A stretch of 64,000 bases of DNA, taken from the NCBI GenBank assembly GCA_037975125.1, contig JAJQOW010000014.1:21407484-21471483 (forward strand). Reading direction: 5' to 3'. Positions within the stretch are counted from its first letter, which is position 1, and each line of letters starts with the position of its first letter. Source of the stretch: Latrodectus hesperus (Eukaryota > Arthropoda > Arachnida > Araneae > Theridiidae). Shown here one piece after another: positions 11,473 through 23,678 of the stretch. The notes beneath the pieces are model-generated. The model saw only the letters and a list, made by a program, of their open reading frames with translations. It was not told where the DNA came from and made no database searches. Position numbers and translations under genes: made by a program.

Positions 11473-14400
11473 TTATATGGGTAGTTAAAATTTTTTGTGG
11501 GATTTCTCTACAATTTTTTATATGTAAATGCTTATTTTTTTAAAATTTGATTATAAAAAAATAATTTATTTTATTGACATACCAAATTTATTTTATTCAA
11601 AATGATGAAAACGCAAACTAACTTCCAAATACCTTAAGCACGGTTTTTACTAAAACAATATTAAAGATATTTGAGCATAACATATGATGCTTTCAAAACA
11701 TTTAATATCTTTCTATATACCCTAAAATTTCAATATTTTTATATTATCCTTTCATATTTTTAAAATTGAAATTTATTTTTCAATTACGAAAGAGAAATTA
11801 TTCAATCTGAAATAAATATTGAAGTTCATAAATGTGTGTCCCACATTTACTTCATATATTTTTGAGCAAACAAAATGAAAAATTCATTCAACGAAGGTAA
11901 AAAAAAAAACTTCATTGAGAGAATTTTTCATTCTGATTAAATCATTTGATTAAAACTGATTAAAAGTAGTTACCCAGTTTATATAGTTAGTAAAATATTT
12001 TGTAATTTTCAGTAAAAACTTGAATAAATATAATAAACTCTTTAGAGCGAGAAAATAATTTTACATAGTATCAGTGTAATATAAAATATTTTAAGTTAGC
12101 AAGAATATTTATTCAGATTTTATAAGTGTTTGATTTTTAGATATAATACCTAACGTAACAAAATATTAAAATGACACCGCTGTTTGAAAAATTTATCAAT
12201 GATTACAGTTTCAAATATTTAAATAACACTTTTCAGAATTTGTTATTTTTCAATTATTTGCTATATAATGTTTTTATTCAAGCAGTGTTATATATAATTT
12301 CATAAACTTTTTATTTTTAAAACTCATTTGACATTTTGCAAACATAAATTTAATAATTATTTAGTTGATTATTAAAAATAACATTATTTTACCTTCTTAC
12401 ATAAATTTTTAATAACTATAAAATAAAATAAAATTGAAAGTTTTTTACCTTTTCTTGGAACAGAATGATACATTTTACAGTTTCATCCAACTTTTATATT
12501 ATTTTCTTTAATCGACTTTATTTATAGTTAAATTCTTTACATTTGATTTAAAGATAAAATCCCAATGCGAAGTTAAGTAACAAAGAATTTTCTGCGCTGA
12601 TGCAACGCTCAAGGCATTTCCTGCACAATGATTAAATACCTTTCAAATACCTCTTATTTTTTATTTTGGGGCAACTAATCATTTAGTTCGATTTCCACAC
12701 AAGTAAGAATAACTTAATGTAAAAATATCCCAACTATGTCTATTTATATATAAGTCATTTTTATCACACATATTAATTTCATATTTTATGCATATAATTT
12801 GACACACTATTTTATTTTTCCTTCTTTAAATAGTTCAATATATTTAAAGAAAAATTAATCATTGTGATTAATTAGAGTAGTTAATAAGTTACTTAATTTT
12901 AAATTTGGTGTTATTAACTCATTTCCTGTTACACTTTTATCTTCTTTTTATTTTTATTCTCAACTTTATGGATCCTTATCAACATTATTTTACCTGTTCT
13001 TGTTTTTTTTAAATCTAAATATCGAAAACGTTATATAAACAGCAAACAGTTTTTGAAATGACTATAAATAACAGATTTAATGCACATAATTTAAAATGCA
13101 TTAAGTTAATATTTAAACATAAACTTGTTTCAAAGTCTTGGTACATGTGTTTTTTATTCTTAATTTTTAATTTCGTGTAATTTTAGTTTGTTTTTATAAA
13201 TTTATATTTTATTGGAATTTTTTTCACTATAAAGACTATAAATGCTATTTCTAAAAAGATATTGTTATGCCCAAAGAAATTACCGAATGTAAAGAAATAA
13301 CCTCATATATTTTTATAATGTTCACAAAAAATGTTGGAATTTTATTAAAAAATAAAAAAGATTAAAAAATGTCTGAAATAAACATATATTAATCTAAGAA
13401 ATTAAATTCTTGAAATAACATTTGAGAAATTAAATAAATAAGCAACTAAAATTATAGATTTTAGATTGATTAAGCACTTCTAAATTAATAGCTCCTTGAA
13501 ATGTTCAACAGATGCTGATTTTAAATAATTTCAGCCTACAAATAAGATCGTCAATGCAAATTTTAATGATTTTAGTAATCCGTGTTTTTTAAAACGGTAA
13601 ATAATATGGTTAGAAACAATATTTTTAGCCTGTATTCAATTAAGAACAATATTTTTAATAAACAGACATCCTAAAGTTTTGGAAGTTTGAAATACAAAGC
13701 GATAATACTCTCTATTTATCAATACTAAATTTTTATTATTAGAAGCAAAAAAAAGAATAGACAATGGAAAATTCTGATGAAAAAAATGTAGAATTATAAT
13801 TACTTTTTTAAGTTCATGAAAGCGAATTATAATGACTTTAAATATGTATTTCTAAAATAATATAACCAAAGAATTTATCCTTGACTCATGATCAAAATTA
13901 TTATTTATCTGAAGGCTGAAGGTTATTTATATTCTAAGTCTTTTCAAATAAATCAAGTTACTCAATTACCAAATTTACCTCAAATTTCATCCTCTAAAGA
14001 TCATTTGTATTAATCTACTAATAATTGTTTTCCTACGTTTTGAAATTTAATTTTTTCTCACTTTCTCTAAACGATGAATTTTGAGTTTTATATACGACTA
14101 TATATATTTATTTATATTTTGATGTCTATATTTTGAGTTATGATATTCATTCACAACAAATGTGATATACAAGCTTTTCTTTTAAGCAGTAATAGGTCAA
14201 GAAGTCCACATTTTCTTCGGGGTACAAAAGTTATAGAATCTATATTATTAATTTCAAAGTTTAAAAAGTTAATAGGATGGTCAGATTATAAATGTAAAGC
14301 AAAAATTTGTGTCGCAATGTATTATTATTTTACACGTTTGAGGTTTCTTATGATAATAACATTCAACTTTTAAAAAATGTTGACAAGTAATAAATTACAT

Positions 14401-14798
14401 TAATTGATTAAAAGTATATAAAACAAAAATATATAATAATATTTTTATTTTATAGAATCAGAATACTTATAACTGATTGAGTGCTTTTTTTCATAAAATC
14501 AAAAGTAAATACTTTTATATGAAAAAAACTTTAAAATCTAAGAAAATACTTAAAAGATTTTTAAAATTTCTAATTCAATATTGAATGCGATTAAAAAAAA
14601 TTTAACAATAATAAAGTTTAAATTGATTATGATTGCAATACTAAATAATAAAGTTTCGATATAATAAATAAAAATGTTTGCAATAGAAATAATAATGTTT
14701 ACATTTATATTTTTTCACTTTTCTATTAATTATTTATAAGATTATTTTAAAAAAGTATATCTGTAGAAGGTTACAGTTAAACGAAATTTATAACTTAC
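11473..14798. other. Long AT-rich tract, nothing recognised
   Basis: Among the most A+T-rich parts of the window, with homopolymer runs and degenerate AATAAA-like strings everywhere. The frame at 14140-14373 (+) is unsupported. Confidence 0.5.
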
Positions 14799-15044
14799 GT
14801 TTCTTTGAATTCGCCTTTTTTTCAAACGAGCCCTCGGAATTCGAGGGGACAGTAGAAATAATTTACTTAAAAAGTTTTCAGACGACTTTTGGTAAGGCAA
14901 ACCAGATCTTCCATTTGATGTACACCACCTGATGCCACATAAATCCGCTGAGCATGTGCACATGACAAAATCTTTGTTGCGTATAGTCAGACTTCTACAG
15001 AATAAATTCCAGTAAATTCCGTCTAAATTTACATTCGTTGTCTG
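14799..15044 (-). CDS. Possible internal exon, unrecognised
   Basis: On the minus strand a frame stays open from the TAG at 15045-15047 for about 100 codons, and a consensus donor (AAAC|GTAAGT) occurs at 14799/14798. The encoded stretch is Cys- and basic-rich, with MCTCSADLCGIRWCTSNGRS and later PRARLKKRRIQRN just before the donor. Against it, the upstream acceptor (ACTAGCAG) lacks a pyrimidine tract and I recognise no family. It may be a real exon of a minus-strand gene or a chance frame in a GC-richer patch. Confidence 0.3.
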
Positions 15045-15047
15045 CTA

Positions 15048-18000
15048 GTTTTATTTTATAAAAAAAAACTTGCGTAGAGAATCAGTTAAGTATCACAGTA
15101 AAAATAAAATAAATCAAGTTCTTGCAACACATGCAGACGATATTTATAATGTAGTACGAATACTTCAACTTTCACTCGTAAAATCTACTCACATTTTTCC
15201 TAGAATAAAGATTGTTCATCTACAATGCATATAAAGTCGAAGAATTCTATCATCGAAATTTTTCTGCAGCTTAACTTAGGCAATAGTAATAAAAACAACA
15301 ATTTTCCTTTTTCTTGCAAAGTATTATTTCAATAGAAATTACTAAAATAATTTGAATTTACTGAGAATTATATATCAAAGAAATATTGATTTAACTGATT
15401 CTTTTCTATAGCTAATAAATCACGAACAGAATACTTTGCATAGTGTAAACACTTTTGTCGAAATTATGAAATGTTTTCGAACACACATTATCCAATGAGA
15501 GAATTTTTGATTTTTATTATCACATCAGCAATATCGAGGAATAAAAGTTTGATCAGATATTGCAAATCGTTAAAGGAAATTGTAAATAATGATGACGAAA
15601 TGCAGTTGAGATTTATTCTACATTGATAAGCACGTGAAATATTTATATCGGGCAAGTTATACAAGCTGTCCGGTCCCGTCGAGATCTTCAAAATAAATGA
15701 AAATTAACGCTCCCTTTCAGAAACTCGCCAGGTGAGATCGAAAATAAAAGTAGACAAAAGGAAAAGATAGTGACGTCAGAATCTGAAAAATGATTTCATT
15801 GGCTGAAGGAACCAGAAGAGTTATAGGAATTGACTGTGTTTCTTATATCTATTGATTAATTAAAATGATAATTTGTTTTTGATTGAATTTATGTGATAAT
15901 ATTTATGAAACATTGACGTCATTATTCTATTAATATTTTGAAAATTTAAGTGTAAAATATTATTTTACTCATCAAACGCATTGATTCGAATCGAGCAACT
16001 TGAATTGTAAAGAAAGGATGTACTTTAAAGTCAAATAAAAAATAATATAATATTAACATTAGATTATATGCTGATAAGAAATTTAATGTATAATTTAAAA
16101 TAAATTTATAAAAATAAAAAATAGGAGGAGCTCAACAAAATTAATATATTTTTGAAATTTAATAATTCATTACATTTAATTTTTTCATTGCTACACACAT
16201 TTACTTAATTATCTGAATTAAAATTCAAAACTTTTTAAAATTTTTTTTCCATAATATGTTGCTTTATTTGTAAAATACAACACAGACAAAAGATAGCTGC
16301 GTGTTTGCAAAATATGCAAAATAATATTAAAATATAACTCCCAAAATGATGTTAAAAATTAGTTTAAACAGTGTTTAATTTTCAAATATAAATTTAGCAA
16401 GCTCTTAAAAAAGATATATAAAATAAATACTTTTCCGGAAATCAATTAGCAAATCAAATAAAAAATAAATCAGCAAATGACACAATACTTTAATCTTTGA
16501 ATGCGATTTTCTCAGAATTGGTTTTTGCCTATAATTTGCACGCGCTTCAAAAATGATAACTTTAAATATTTTCATAATATCACTATGAAATTTCATGAGC
16601 TTGATCTTTATATTGTTCTCTAGAGAATGTACTAAAAGAATTTTAACCACTTAAATATTTCCCAAATTCTGGCCTGTTATTCAAATAATGGGATAGAAAA
16701 TTCGGCTAAAATTTCAGTATAAATATTCAAATGGCCGTAATTTTTTAAAAAAAACTTAAAATTTTAGTACATGCCCTAGATAACAACATACAGAGTATTT
16801 GGTACTAATTTTTTTCAAATAAGTTTAATAGTTTTTGATGTAGCATTTTTAAAAATTTTTTAAAAAATGCTTAAAATTGTATTCATATTTAACATTTCTG
16901 AAGAATAATATTGGCATATATCAAATATTAGTGACTTAATATTAATGCTTTCTAAAATTAAATAAGAAAAAATGGTTACAATGTGTATATGTACTGTATT
17001 TCAAAAAATTGCCCCGAACATGTTCGGGTACCTTAAATTTAGAAGTATTTTGACTTATAGTATTTTATGGACATATTTAAAATTAATTATTATTTTATTA
17101 TATGTTTAGATATATCTTTATTAATTATAATTCTATTCAAAAATTACACATGCATACTTTCCACTATAAATTTTAAAATTTAAATTCACAAAAATCTCAT
17201 ATATCTTTAATCTCCACTATTATTATCTGCTTTATCTAGCAAAGTATTTTCTTATTAATATCAAAACAGCCCTTAACTTCAAATTTAGTAACATTCAATT
17301 CCTTTTTAGATTTTATTCTTATAATATGTGTTTGCTACATTTTTTAAATATTACCTCATAATTTCCATTTTATTTATTTTTGAGCCATTTAATCTCTAGT
17401 TTTAAGATTCATATCTTAAACTTCTAAGTGTTGCTTTCGTTTGTTTATCTATTGTTGACATTCCTATATTAAGAGAAAAATACCTAATATTTTGATAACA
17501 TTTTCATGAGAAATTACAGTATCGATAATAAATATTTGGTAGTAAACCAAAATATTATCATAAACTAATTCTATTCTATTGTTTTGATCGTACAGGTATA
17601 TTTTTTATTAAGTAATGCTAAAAACGTACATTTTTAGCACATTGTTTTATTCAAGTACTGGTTTAGAATTCTCATGATTTCAAAGCCAATTTCTACATTT
17701 TTATTTGAATTAAAGTTTTAATTGCATAGGTAATGTTAACTCATCTAAGTTCTGACAAAATAGTTTTTATTGCCATTAAACGATAATTATTTATATTTCA
17801 TATCTTTCAAACGTCTAAAAATTAAATAAAAAATTCATCTTAAACACATCACCGATATTAAAGTAATAAAGATATTATATCATGGAAGAAATACTAAGCT
17901 ACATGCCACCATTTTCTAATTAAGAAATAACACAATTTTCTCCACATTTTAATTTTAGAACTTCAAAATAACTATCAAAAATAAAAGAAATAATAAAATA

Positions 18001-18062
18001 GATATCTAACAAACAATAACTTAAATTGAATATTAGTCGAAAATCGTATTTTAAACATTGTC
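15048..18062. other. AT-rich tract with a short perfect palindrome
   Basis: Largely featureless. Two small points are a 16-bp palindrome at 17013-17028, listed separately, and a strong acceptor-donor pair (CTCCCTTTCAG / GTGAG) enclosing only 11 bases at 15721-15731. Frames at 15488-15691 (-) and 16405-16650 (-) have random composition. Confidence 0.45.
17013..17028. promoter_or_regulatory. 16-bp GC-rich palindrome with p53-like half-site
   Basis: CCCGAACATGTTCGGG is a perfect palindrome in very A+T-rich surroundings. Its core GAACATGTTC satisfies the p53-family decamer pattern RRRCWWGYYY. A single decamer is a weak predictor of binding and no second half-site is adjacent, so the regulatory reading is speculative. 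Confidence 0.25.
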
Positions 18063-18075
18063 AAATATCATTAAG

Positions 18076-18245
18076 TTGGTCGATTAACTGAGTACCAAGC
18101 ATGCTTGGGAACTAAACACTGGGAATCTTACGTTAGGCAGACCACCTAACTGGGACATATGCTTTGCACGTCAGGGCCCTCGGTCATGAAAACAGTTATG
18201 GGCACTGGCCCACATGGGCTGTCGTGCCATGGAGTTTAGTTTAGT
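18076..18245 (+). mobile_element. SINE family A, 5'-truncated, perfect 13-bp TSD
   Basis: The insertion is bounded by AAATATCATTAAG at 18063-18075 and again at 18246-18258, a perfect duplication. It contains only the 3' part of the family defined by the full copy at 54196-54508: the AGTACCAAGCATGCTTGGGA block, CCTCGGTCATGAAAAC, the GGCCCACATG block and a (TTTAG)n-type tail. The tRNA-like head is missing. Truncation plus a target duplication is the mark of LINE-driven target-primed reverse transcription. Confidence 0.92.
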
Positions 18246-18661
18246 AAATATCATTAAGAAAAATAATTAAAATGATCATTTATAATATATCATTTTATAG
18301 GAAAATCCAAATATGATCAAATGTATTATAAATGTATGAATATTTTGTTTAGAAAAGCGTTGTAGTGCTTGCGTTGTGTTTGATTCCCTAGATTTCGTTT
18401 AATACCATATTTCAAATGTTACTATTTTCTCTTTCCATTTTCGAAATTAAATTTGATATACTGTTAAAATATGATTAGATTTATCAAAAGTACATGTAAA
18501 TGAACACATAAATATTCTTTTAAATGAGAATAAATATAGTTTTTCACTAGATGTAGGTGTTATTGAAATTTGTTCAACCATTTATTCTTTAGAATTAAAT
18601 TATGGAAAATTTAACGATAAATAAAAATAATACGCTGAAAATCTAAAGTGAGATTTTGGAA

Positions 18662-18750
18662 AGGGCTTTGCAGAGCAGGAAGCTAAATGATTAGCACTTT
18701 AATTTTCAATTCAACTGTTTATGGTTTCAACTTTAATTAGAGCCTGGAAA
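18662..18750 (+). mobile_element. Degenerate SINE family B copy
   Basis: The order of words GAGCAGGAAGC, GATTAGCACTTT, CAACTGTTTATGGTTTCAA parallels GAGCTGGCAGTC, GGTTAGTGCTCT, CAACAGTTTATAGGTTCGAA of the complete copy at 8499. Both Pol III boxes have decayed. This is an old copy and its edges are approximate. Confidence 0.5.
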
Positions 18751-19170
18751 ACTGAAGTGATTCTTCAAAACATAAGTATTATTGAATTAATTCACGTATG
18801 CAAAAAGGGGTAAGCAAATTAAAGTAGAATAATTGAAAAATCCATTTCATAAAATTTCATAATACATAATAAATCATTAACATAGAATTGTATAGCTATC
18901 TTCCAAAGCGTAATAATTATTTTTACAGAGAATCGCATAAAATAACCTTTAAATAAAACACAGAAAACTATTGACATGTTTTGCTTATTATCAACATTCC
19001 CTTCAATTTAAGCAAATTATCTTGATATTTTATTCATACTTATAAAAACAGTTATTTAAAAAAATTAATAATTTCTGGGACATCAAAACCAATAATTCAA
19101 CGCTTCAAATTCAAAAATAGAACAAATTCTTAATTCGAATTTCTGCAGAATAACAGATAATCGATTACGG

Positions 19171-19403
19171 TTACAGTGAAACCTCTGGAGAGTACAATGC
19201 AAATATATCTTTTTTTTCATTTCCTCTCCTAAAATATTCCACACCAGTACCAAGGATTTGGAATCGTATTCGCGATTTCCAATTTGCGTGAGGCTCGAAC
19301 AATAGCGTGTTCCATTCTTGAAAGGAGAAGTACTTTGGGGAAAGAAAGAAAATCGACAAAGAAACTTCAGATGCTACAATTCCCATCGATGCTTCTTCTG
19401 AAA
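19171..19403 (-). CDS. Possible terminal coding exon, unrecognised
   Basis: On the minus strand a good acceptor (a long T-rich tract ending CCTTTTTCAG) precedes about 76 open codons that end at TAA. The frame includes FSFQEWNTLLFEPHANW and RFQILGTGVEYFRRG, a mixed composition unlike the AT-rich flanks. I recognise no family. An alternative is that the plus-strand start TACAGTGAAACCTC is the terminus of a mariner/pogo-type repeat, but no partner terminus was found nearby. Confidence 0.28.
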
Positions 19404-19923
19404 AAGGAAACACAAAAAAATAACCCCCATTTCGTAGAATAGGATGTGTATTTCAGTGTTCTATTACATAAAATATGCGTTAGGAGAAACGCCTTAGAGA
19501 CCCTTACATTTCTAAGTTACACGATTATGGACTTTTAAACCAGTTATTACAGCGATTTTATTTATGATATGCTTAAGCCCTACCTCAATCTTGAGAAATT
19601 AACCAGATGCTGCAGCTTAATTATTACTTTAAAATAAATTCTCTCAAGTATTTAGATAATTCTAAAAATATTTTATCGTAGATGGCAGCTGTGTTTTTAT
19701 TTCATTGAGCATTACTCGAGGTAGTAAATGAATAAATGACACCATCGTAAATTCCAACTGCCACAAATTAAAAAAATTATTATGTGGCTTGTTAATAGTA
19801 ATAGTAATTTAGTTGCAAATATATTAATTTAGTTTAAGAATATAACTCATTAAAATTTATTAATCAGGAACAAAACAACATTTTTAATAGTGTTGTGGTT
19901 GTTTCAAATCCCAGATGGTGTAG

Positions 19924-20448
19924 CTAATCTAAACCCTCTCCATAAAAACCAAAAATCATTAAAAAGTCTAAAAATAAAATAGGATTCTCCAAAACCTCGT
20001 TCACAATCAAATCCAAGACAGTCGAGAATATGTCTCGGGGAGGCCTGATCAGCCTTGCACCGGTGACACTGCAAAAGACTTTCTGGCCCTGTTGAAAAGA
20101 AAGGGACCTAATGTGGCCACTCAAAAAACATGAAAGAGCAGTGTGCTGAATCCTAGGGATACTGAGCTGCTGATATTAACGAGGTTTTTTCCCAAAGTAC
20201 CAAGAGCGGATCTCTCACATTGCGTTTAATTCCATCTTTTTAAGAGTGGAGATTTCCGAAAACGTTAGAATAGCGTTGCATTGCAAGGTGTCAGCAGTGG
20301 CACACTTGGCCAAGCTATCTGCAGTTTCGTTACCACTCAATCCAACATGGGACATTTTTAAAAGTAAATAATTCTTGGCATGTGTACAAGCTGACTTGTT
20401 TCTGGCACAATGAATTAGGTCAATACCAAATTTATTTTCAGAGTTCAA
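19924..20448 (-). pseudogene. LINE 3' end: RNase H domain and C-terminal tail
   Basis: Translation on the minus strand gives SHVGLSGNETADSLAK, the hallmark of the RNase H domain in I/Jockey-type LINEs, followed by the linker to ...LKKMELNAM. Downstream, in a neighbouring frame, is CHRCKADQASPRHILDCLGF, a CxxC-type tail with the HILDCLG motif. After a frameshift comes ENPILFLDFLMIFGFYGEG before the stop at 19924-19926. That order matches the end of ORF2 of such elements. The reverse transcriptase part is absent and at least two frame breaks exist, so this is a dead 5'-truncated or eroded copy. The 3' untranslated edge is not resolved. Confidence 0.85.
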
Positions 20449-20816
20449 AATAAAATATTTAATGCAAACTTAATTAAGGCTAACAGTTTATATTAAGGCC
20501 AATGATGATGTCTAAATTGCAGGAATGTTCATGATAGTTTCAGTGGCACATACAATTAAAAAAACAATATAAAGGAAATGACAATTAGCGCTAAAAATTT
20601 ATGTTCCTAATCCTAGTGCCTTTTATTGCATGAATGTGTATGAAAATTGCAACTACAATTAACAGACTAATAAAAAATCATCAAAATGTACTTTACTACT
20701 TTTAATTTAGTAGGTTTTACGTGATTATTCATAACACTTTAACTTTTTATTCTGTGTTGATCTCATATTAATTAAAAAAAGTTCTCCAAATATTTAATAT
20801 TTTTAAATAATATTAG

Positions 20817-21335
20817 AGGCTACTGCCTCCCTGACACGCCTCAATTGGGAGGAGTCACTTCACTTTTAATCCAATTGCGATCAAGTTCGTCTCCAGTCTT
20901 TCCCCACATTGAATTTGACCATGATGAAGAACTGAATTCTTTGGAACAAAAGGATCTAGGCTCGATCACAGCCACAAAGCGTATCACATTCAACATGCTT
21001 CGATCTCACAATTCAAACTCATGAGTGTTCCTGTTGAAGAATAAGTGATGATTAGGCACAGATGCCGGATACCAAATTCTGAGTTTATTTGGCGACGAGG
21101 AAATGTCGCCAAGATGACGTATCGTGACTTGCACAATGACTTAAATACTAGAGTTGCCAAAATAGAATTTTCTACATATTTCTTATTGGTCTCCATATCT
21201 ATGAAGTAATAAAAATCAGGTTGAGAGATACATAAGAAAAGTCGCAAAAAAACCCCACCAAACTCAGAATTTGGCATCCTAGATTATACGGCATCTGTGC
21301 CGAAAATTATATCTGCGATGTGCCTGTTCGCCAAG
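20817..21335 (+). CDS. Exon-like island interrupted by MITE M1 copy 2
   Basis: From an AG at 20815-20816 a frame runs 68 codons to TGA at 21022. It reads GYCLPDTPQLGGVTSLLIQL, then FPHIEFDHDEELNSLEQKDL, then ITFNMLRSHNSNS. Composition is much less A+T-rich than the flanks and looks protein-coding. Only 30 bases after the stop an M1 MITE is inserted (21055-21301), and just beyond it is a strong donor (TTCGCCAAG|GTAAGTG at 21335). It may be the 3' coding end plus untranslated exon of a plus-strand gene, or an exon of a transposon-derived gene. The acceptor lacks a pyrimidine tract and I do not recognise the protein. Confidence 0.35.
21055..21301. mobile_element. MITE family M1, copy 2
   Basis: The 247-bp element starts GGCACAGATGCCGGATACC and ends GGATTATACGGCATCTGTGCC-like in inverted form. 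Flanks GATGATTA and GAAAATTA are consistent with a diverged 8-bp duplication. Internal words (ATGACGTA, GACTTGCAC, GGTCTCCATATCTATGA) match the other copies in reverse orientation. The element is non-autonomous, and the 95-codon frame across it is a by-product. Confidence 0.9.
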
Positions 21336-23678
21336 GTAAGTGCTAGTGAGTTTTCAGAAATTTTTCAATTGCAACGAGTGCCTTTGGTTTGCTGCAAATG
21401 AAAAGTTCGCCCTGATATCGCTATCCATTGCTCAAATGCCTTATAAAAGCTTTGAGTGTTGAGCTATTCGCTACAACATTTTAACGTTTTAAAATGAAGA
21501 TCATCTGTAAAGTTAAAAATGCAAAGATTTCCAAGCATTTCAGAATATAATGCCACCATTAATGGTTTTGAAAATAAAATTGGCTGTAGGTTTGATAAAT
21601 TTTTTCTCAAAAAGTAATTGAATTTAAAATTACTATCCATAATTTAAAATTCAATCAAAAGCGTCCTTCAGGTATTTGAAACAACGAAAAAAGTACTAAC
21701 AAAAACATTGCAATCATATCTTAGTGATTAAAATCAAATAACATCTTTTTTCAAAAACATATAATACTTTTGGAAAAAACAACAACTCCAATAGTACTAG
21801 TCATGCATAAACAAATGAGTTATTTTAATCAAACTGTAATAAGAATAACGAAGCAAAGATTTTTTTAAACAAAAAATGTCTGAGAAATATAGCGATTGCA
21901 TATAATACCCCTTAATTTAAACTGAATGTTCGATTTTTCTAATGAAAGTAAATAAATACTTCTTAATTGGTATGAATAAATCTTGAAAACTATTTTGTGA
22001 CACAATTTCAAACAAATATTATAGCACAAACAATTCGTGAGAGATTCAATTTCTGACATAATTGTTTTTAAAATGTGTTGTGGGAGTTTTCATTAAGAGA
22101 ACAACATTCTATTCTTCAATGAAAAAATTAACCTTAAAATATAAAAAAAATATTTCTAATTAAATAATTTTCTTAAAATTATCTCTTTTCAATATTTCAA
22201 CTGTTTTTAATTTAATAAGAAATCTTTCCATCTATTGCTTAAATGTAATTTAAATTTAGGTTTGCAAGGAAATTAATAAATCCCCATCTGCTGAACTAAA
22301 AACTAGAAATTTAAGATTCATATATTTGTAAAAAAAAAAATTTTTATATTATTTTAAAGACCATATATAAATGAAGGATATTCTTCAGTAAAGTTGCTTT
22401 TGTGAATATTTTTTGCGTTACACTCATTCAAACTTAATAAAATAAATATTTTACGTGAGAAATGTAACGAGTAAATAATATTCATTAAAAATGAAACAGA
22501 TAGAAACGAAGAGTAAGAAATATATAATTTTATTTACCAAACACACAAAAGAACAGAAAAACATTTATCATTATAATGCATGACAAAATTAGATATTTTT
22601 CTGTTCTTTGGTCCAAAATTCATTTGTAAAAAGATCTGAAGTGTTTCACTTCCTAAAATGCAAATTTAAATATACCAATTGACATCTTGAAATATGTTTT
22701 CACTGCATAACTTTTTTAAATAATTCAAATTACGTTATTAATCATAAGAACACAGTTTAAATAACAATATAAGAGATTGTAGATAAACCATATATTTTTA
22801 GTATTCCAATTAGAAATTCAAAGTAAGAAATACCGAAAATGATTCTTAAAATATGAACAACCATTTTACGAGTCTAATGGCAAGAAGTTGCTAACGATGG
22901 AATTAAGCATTTTCCCGAGGTCTCACTCTTTCTTTCGAACGCACAGAGACACATTTTATTTTTTAAAAATTAATATTTTTACACCAATCTATATATAAAA
23001 TGAGTTATATGGCTAAATACACATTGCTTTCTATTTCTCAAAAAAGTAAAATGAGGTATTATTATTGTTGCTTTCAGTGTAAAAAGGAATTAATTTAAAA
23101 ATAACAAGCAACAACAATTCAATGTGAAAAAATAATGAACAGTATTTTTAGTATAATTTTCGATAAATAATGGAAATCTAATGGAAAAATACCATCAAGG
23201 AGAAACTCGAAGGTAACATCCAATTAAATTGCAGAATGATTTTGATATTTTAATTATGTTTCCTCTTTTCTTTTACTTTTTAATGTCAACTTAAATTTAA
23301 ATGAACATATTATATTTAAGCATATGTTGAAACAGACTATATGAGATTTAAACCCCAATTTTAAGTATAATATATTACTCTAATAATATAAATATTTTTC
23401 TCAATTCGTAGTTGAGAAAATTATATTCGTTGAACTGTATAATTACATCCACATTTTCCAACTTTTCAGTTTATTTTAAAAGTATTTATATTTACATTGT
23501 ATTTGAGATAATGAAGTATATGTTGTTTTGTTAGCATTGTACATAATTAGTTAAAACAAATTTAAAATGAAAATCCTTTAACATTTGCTAATAATATTTA
23601 CTAAATTTTTTTGTTTCTAGTAATTAAACATAAATAATTCTGCAGTTCTATGCAATCGATAACAACATCAACAATGTA
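21336..23678. other. AT-rich tract, nothing recognised
   Basis: A+T-rich sequence. I found no second exon after the donor at 21335 and no tandem or inverted structure of note. The frame at 21865-22059 (-) is unsupported. Confidence 0.5.

Noticed and set aside
19924..20124. 66-codon frame taken as one protein segment
   Set aside because: Only its C-terminal part is the true LINE frame. The CxxC-HILDCLG part is in a neighbouring frame, showing a frameshift.
20990..21277. 95-codon minus-strand frame
   Set aside because: It runs through MITE M1 copy 2. Similar frames exist in other M1 copies because of shared sequence, not selection for protein.
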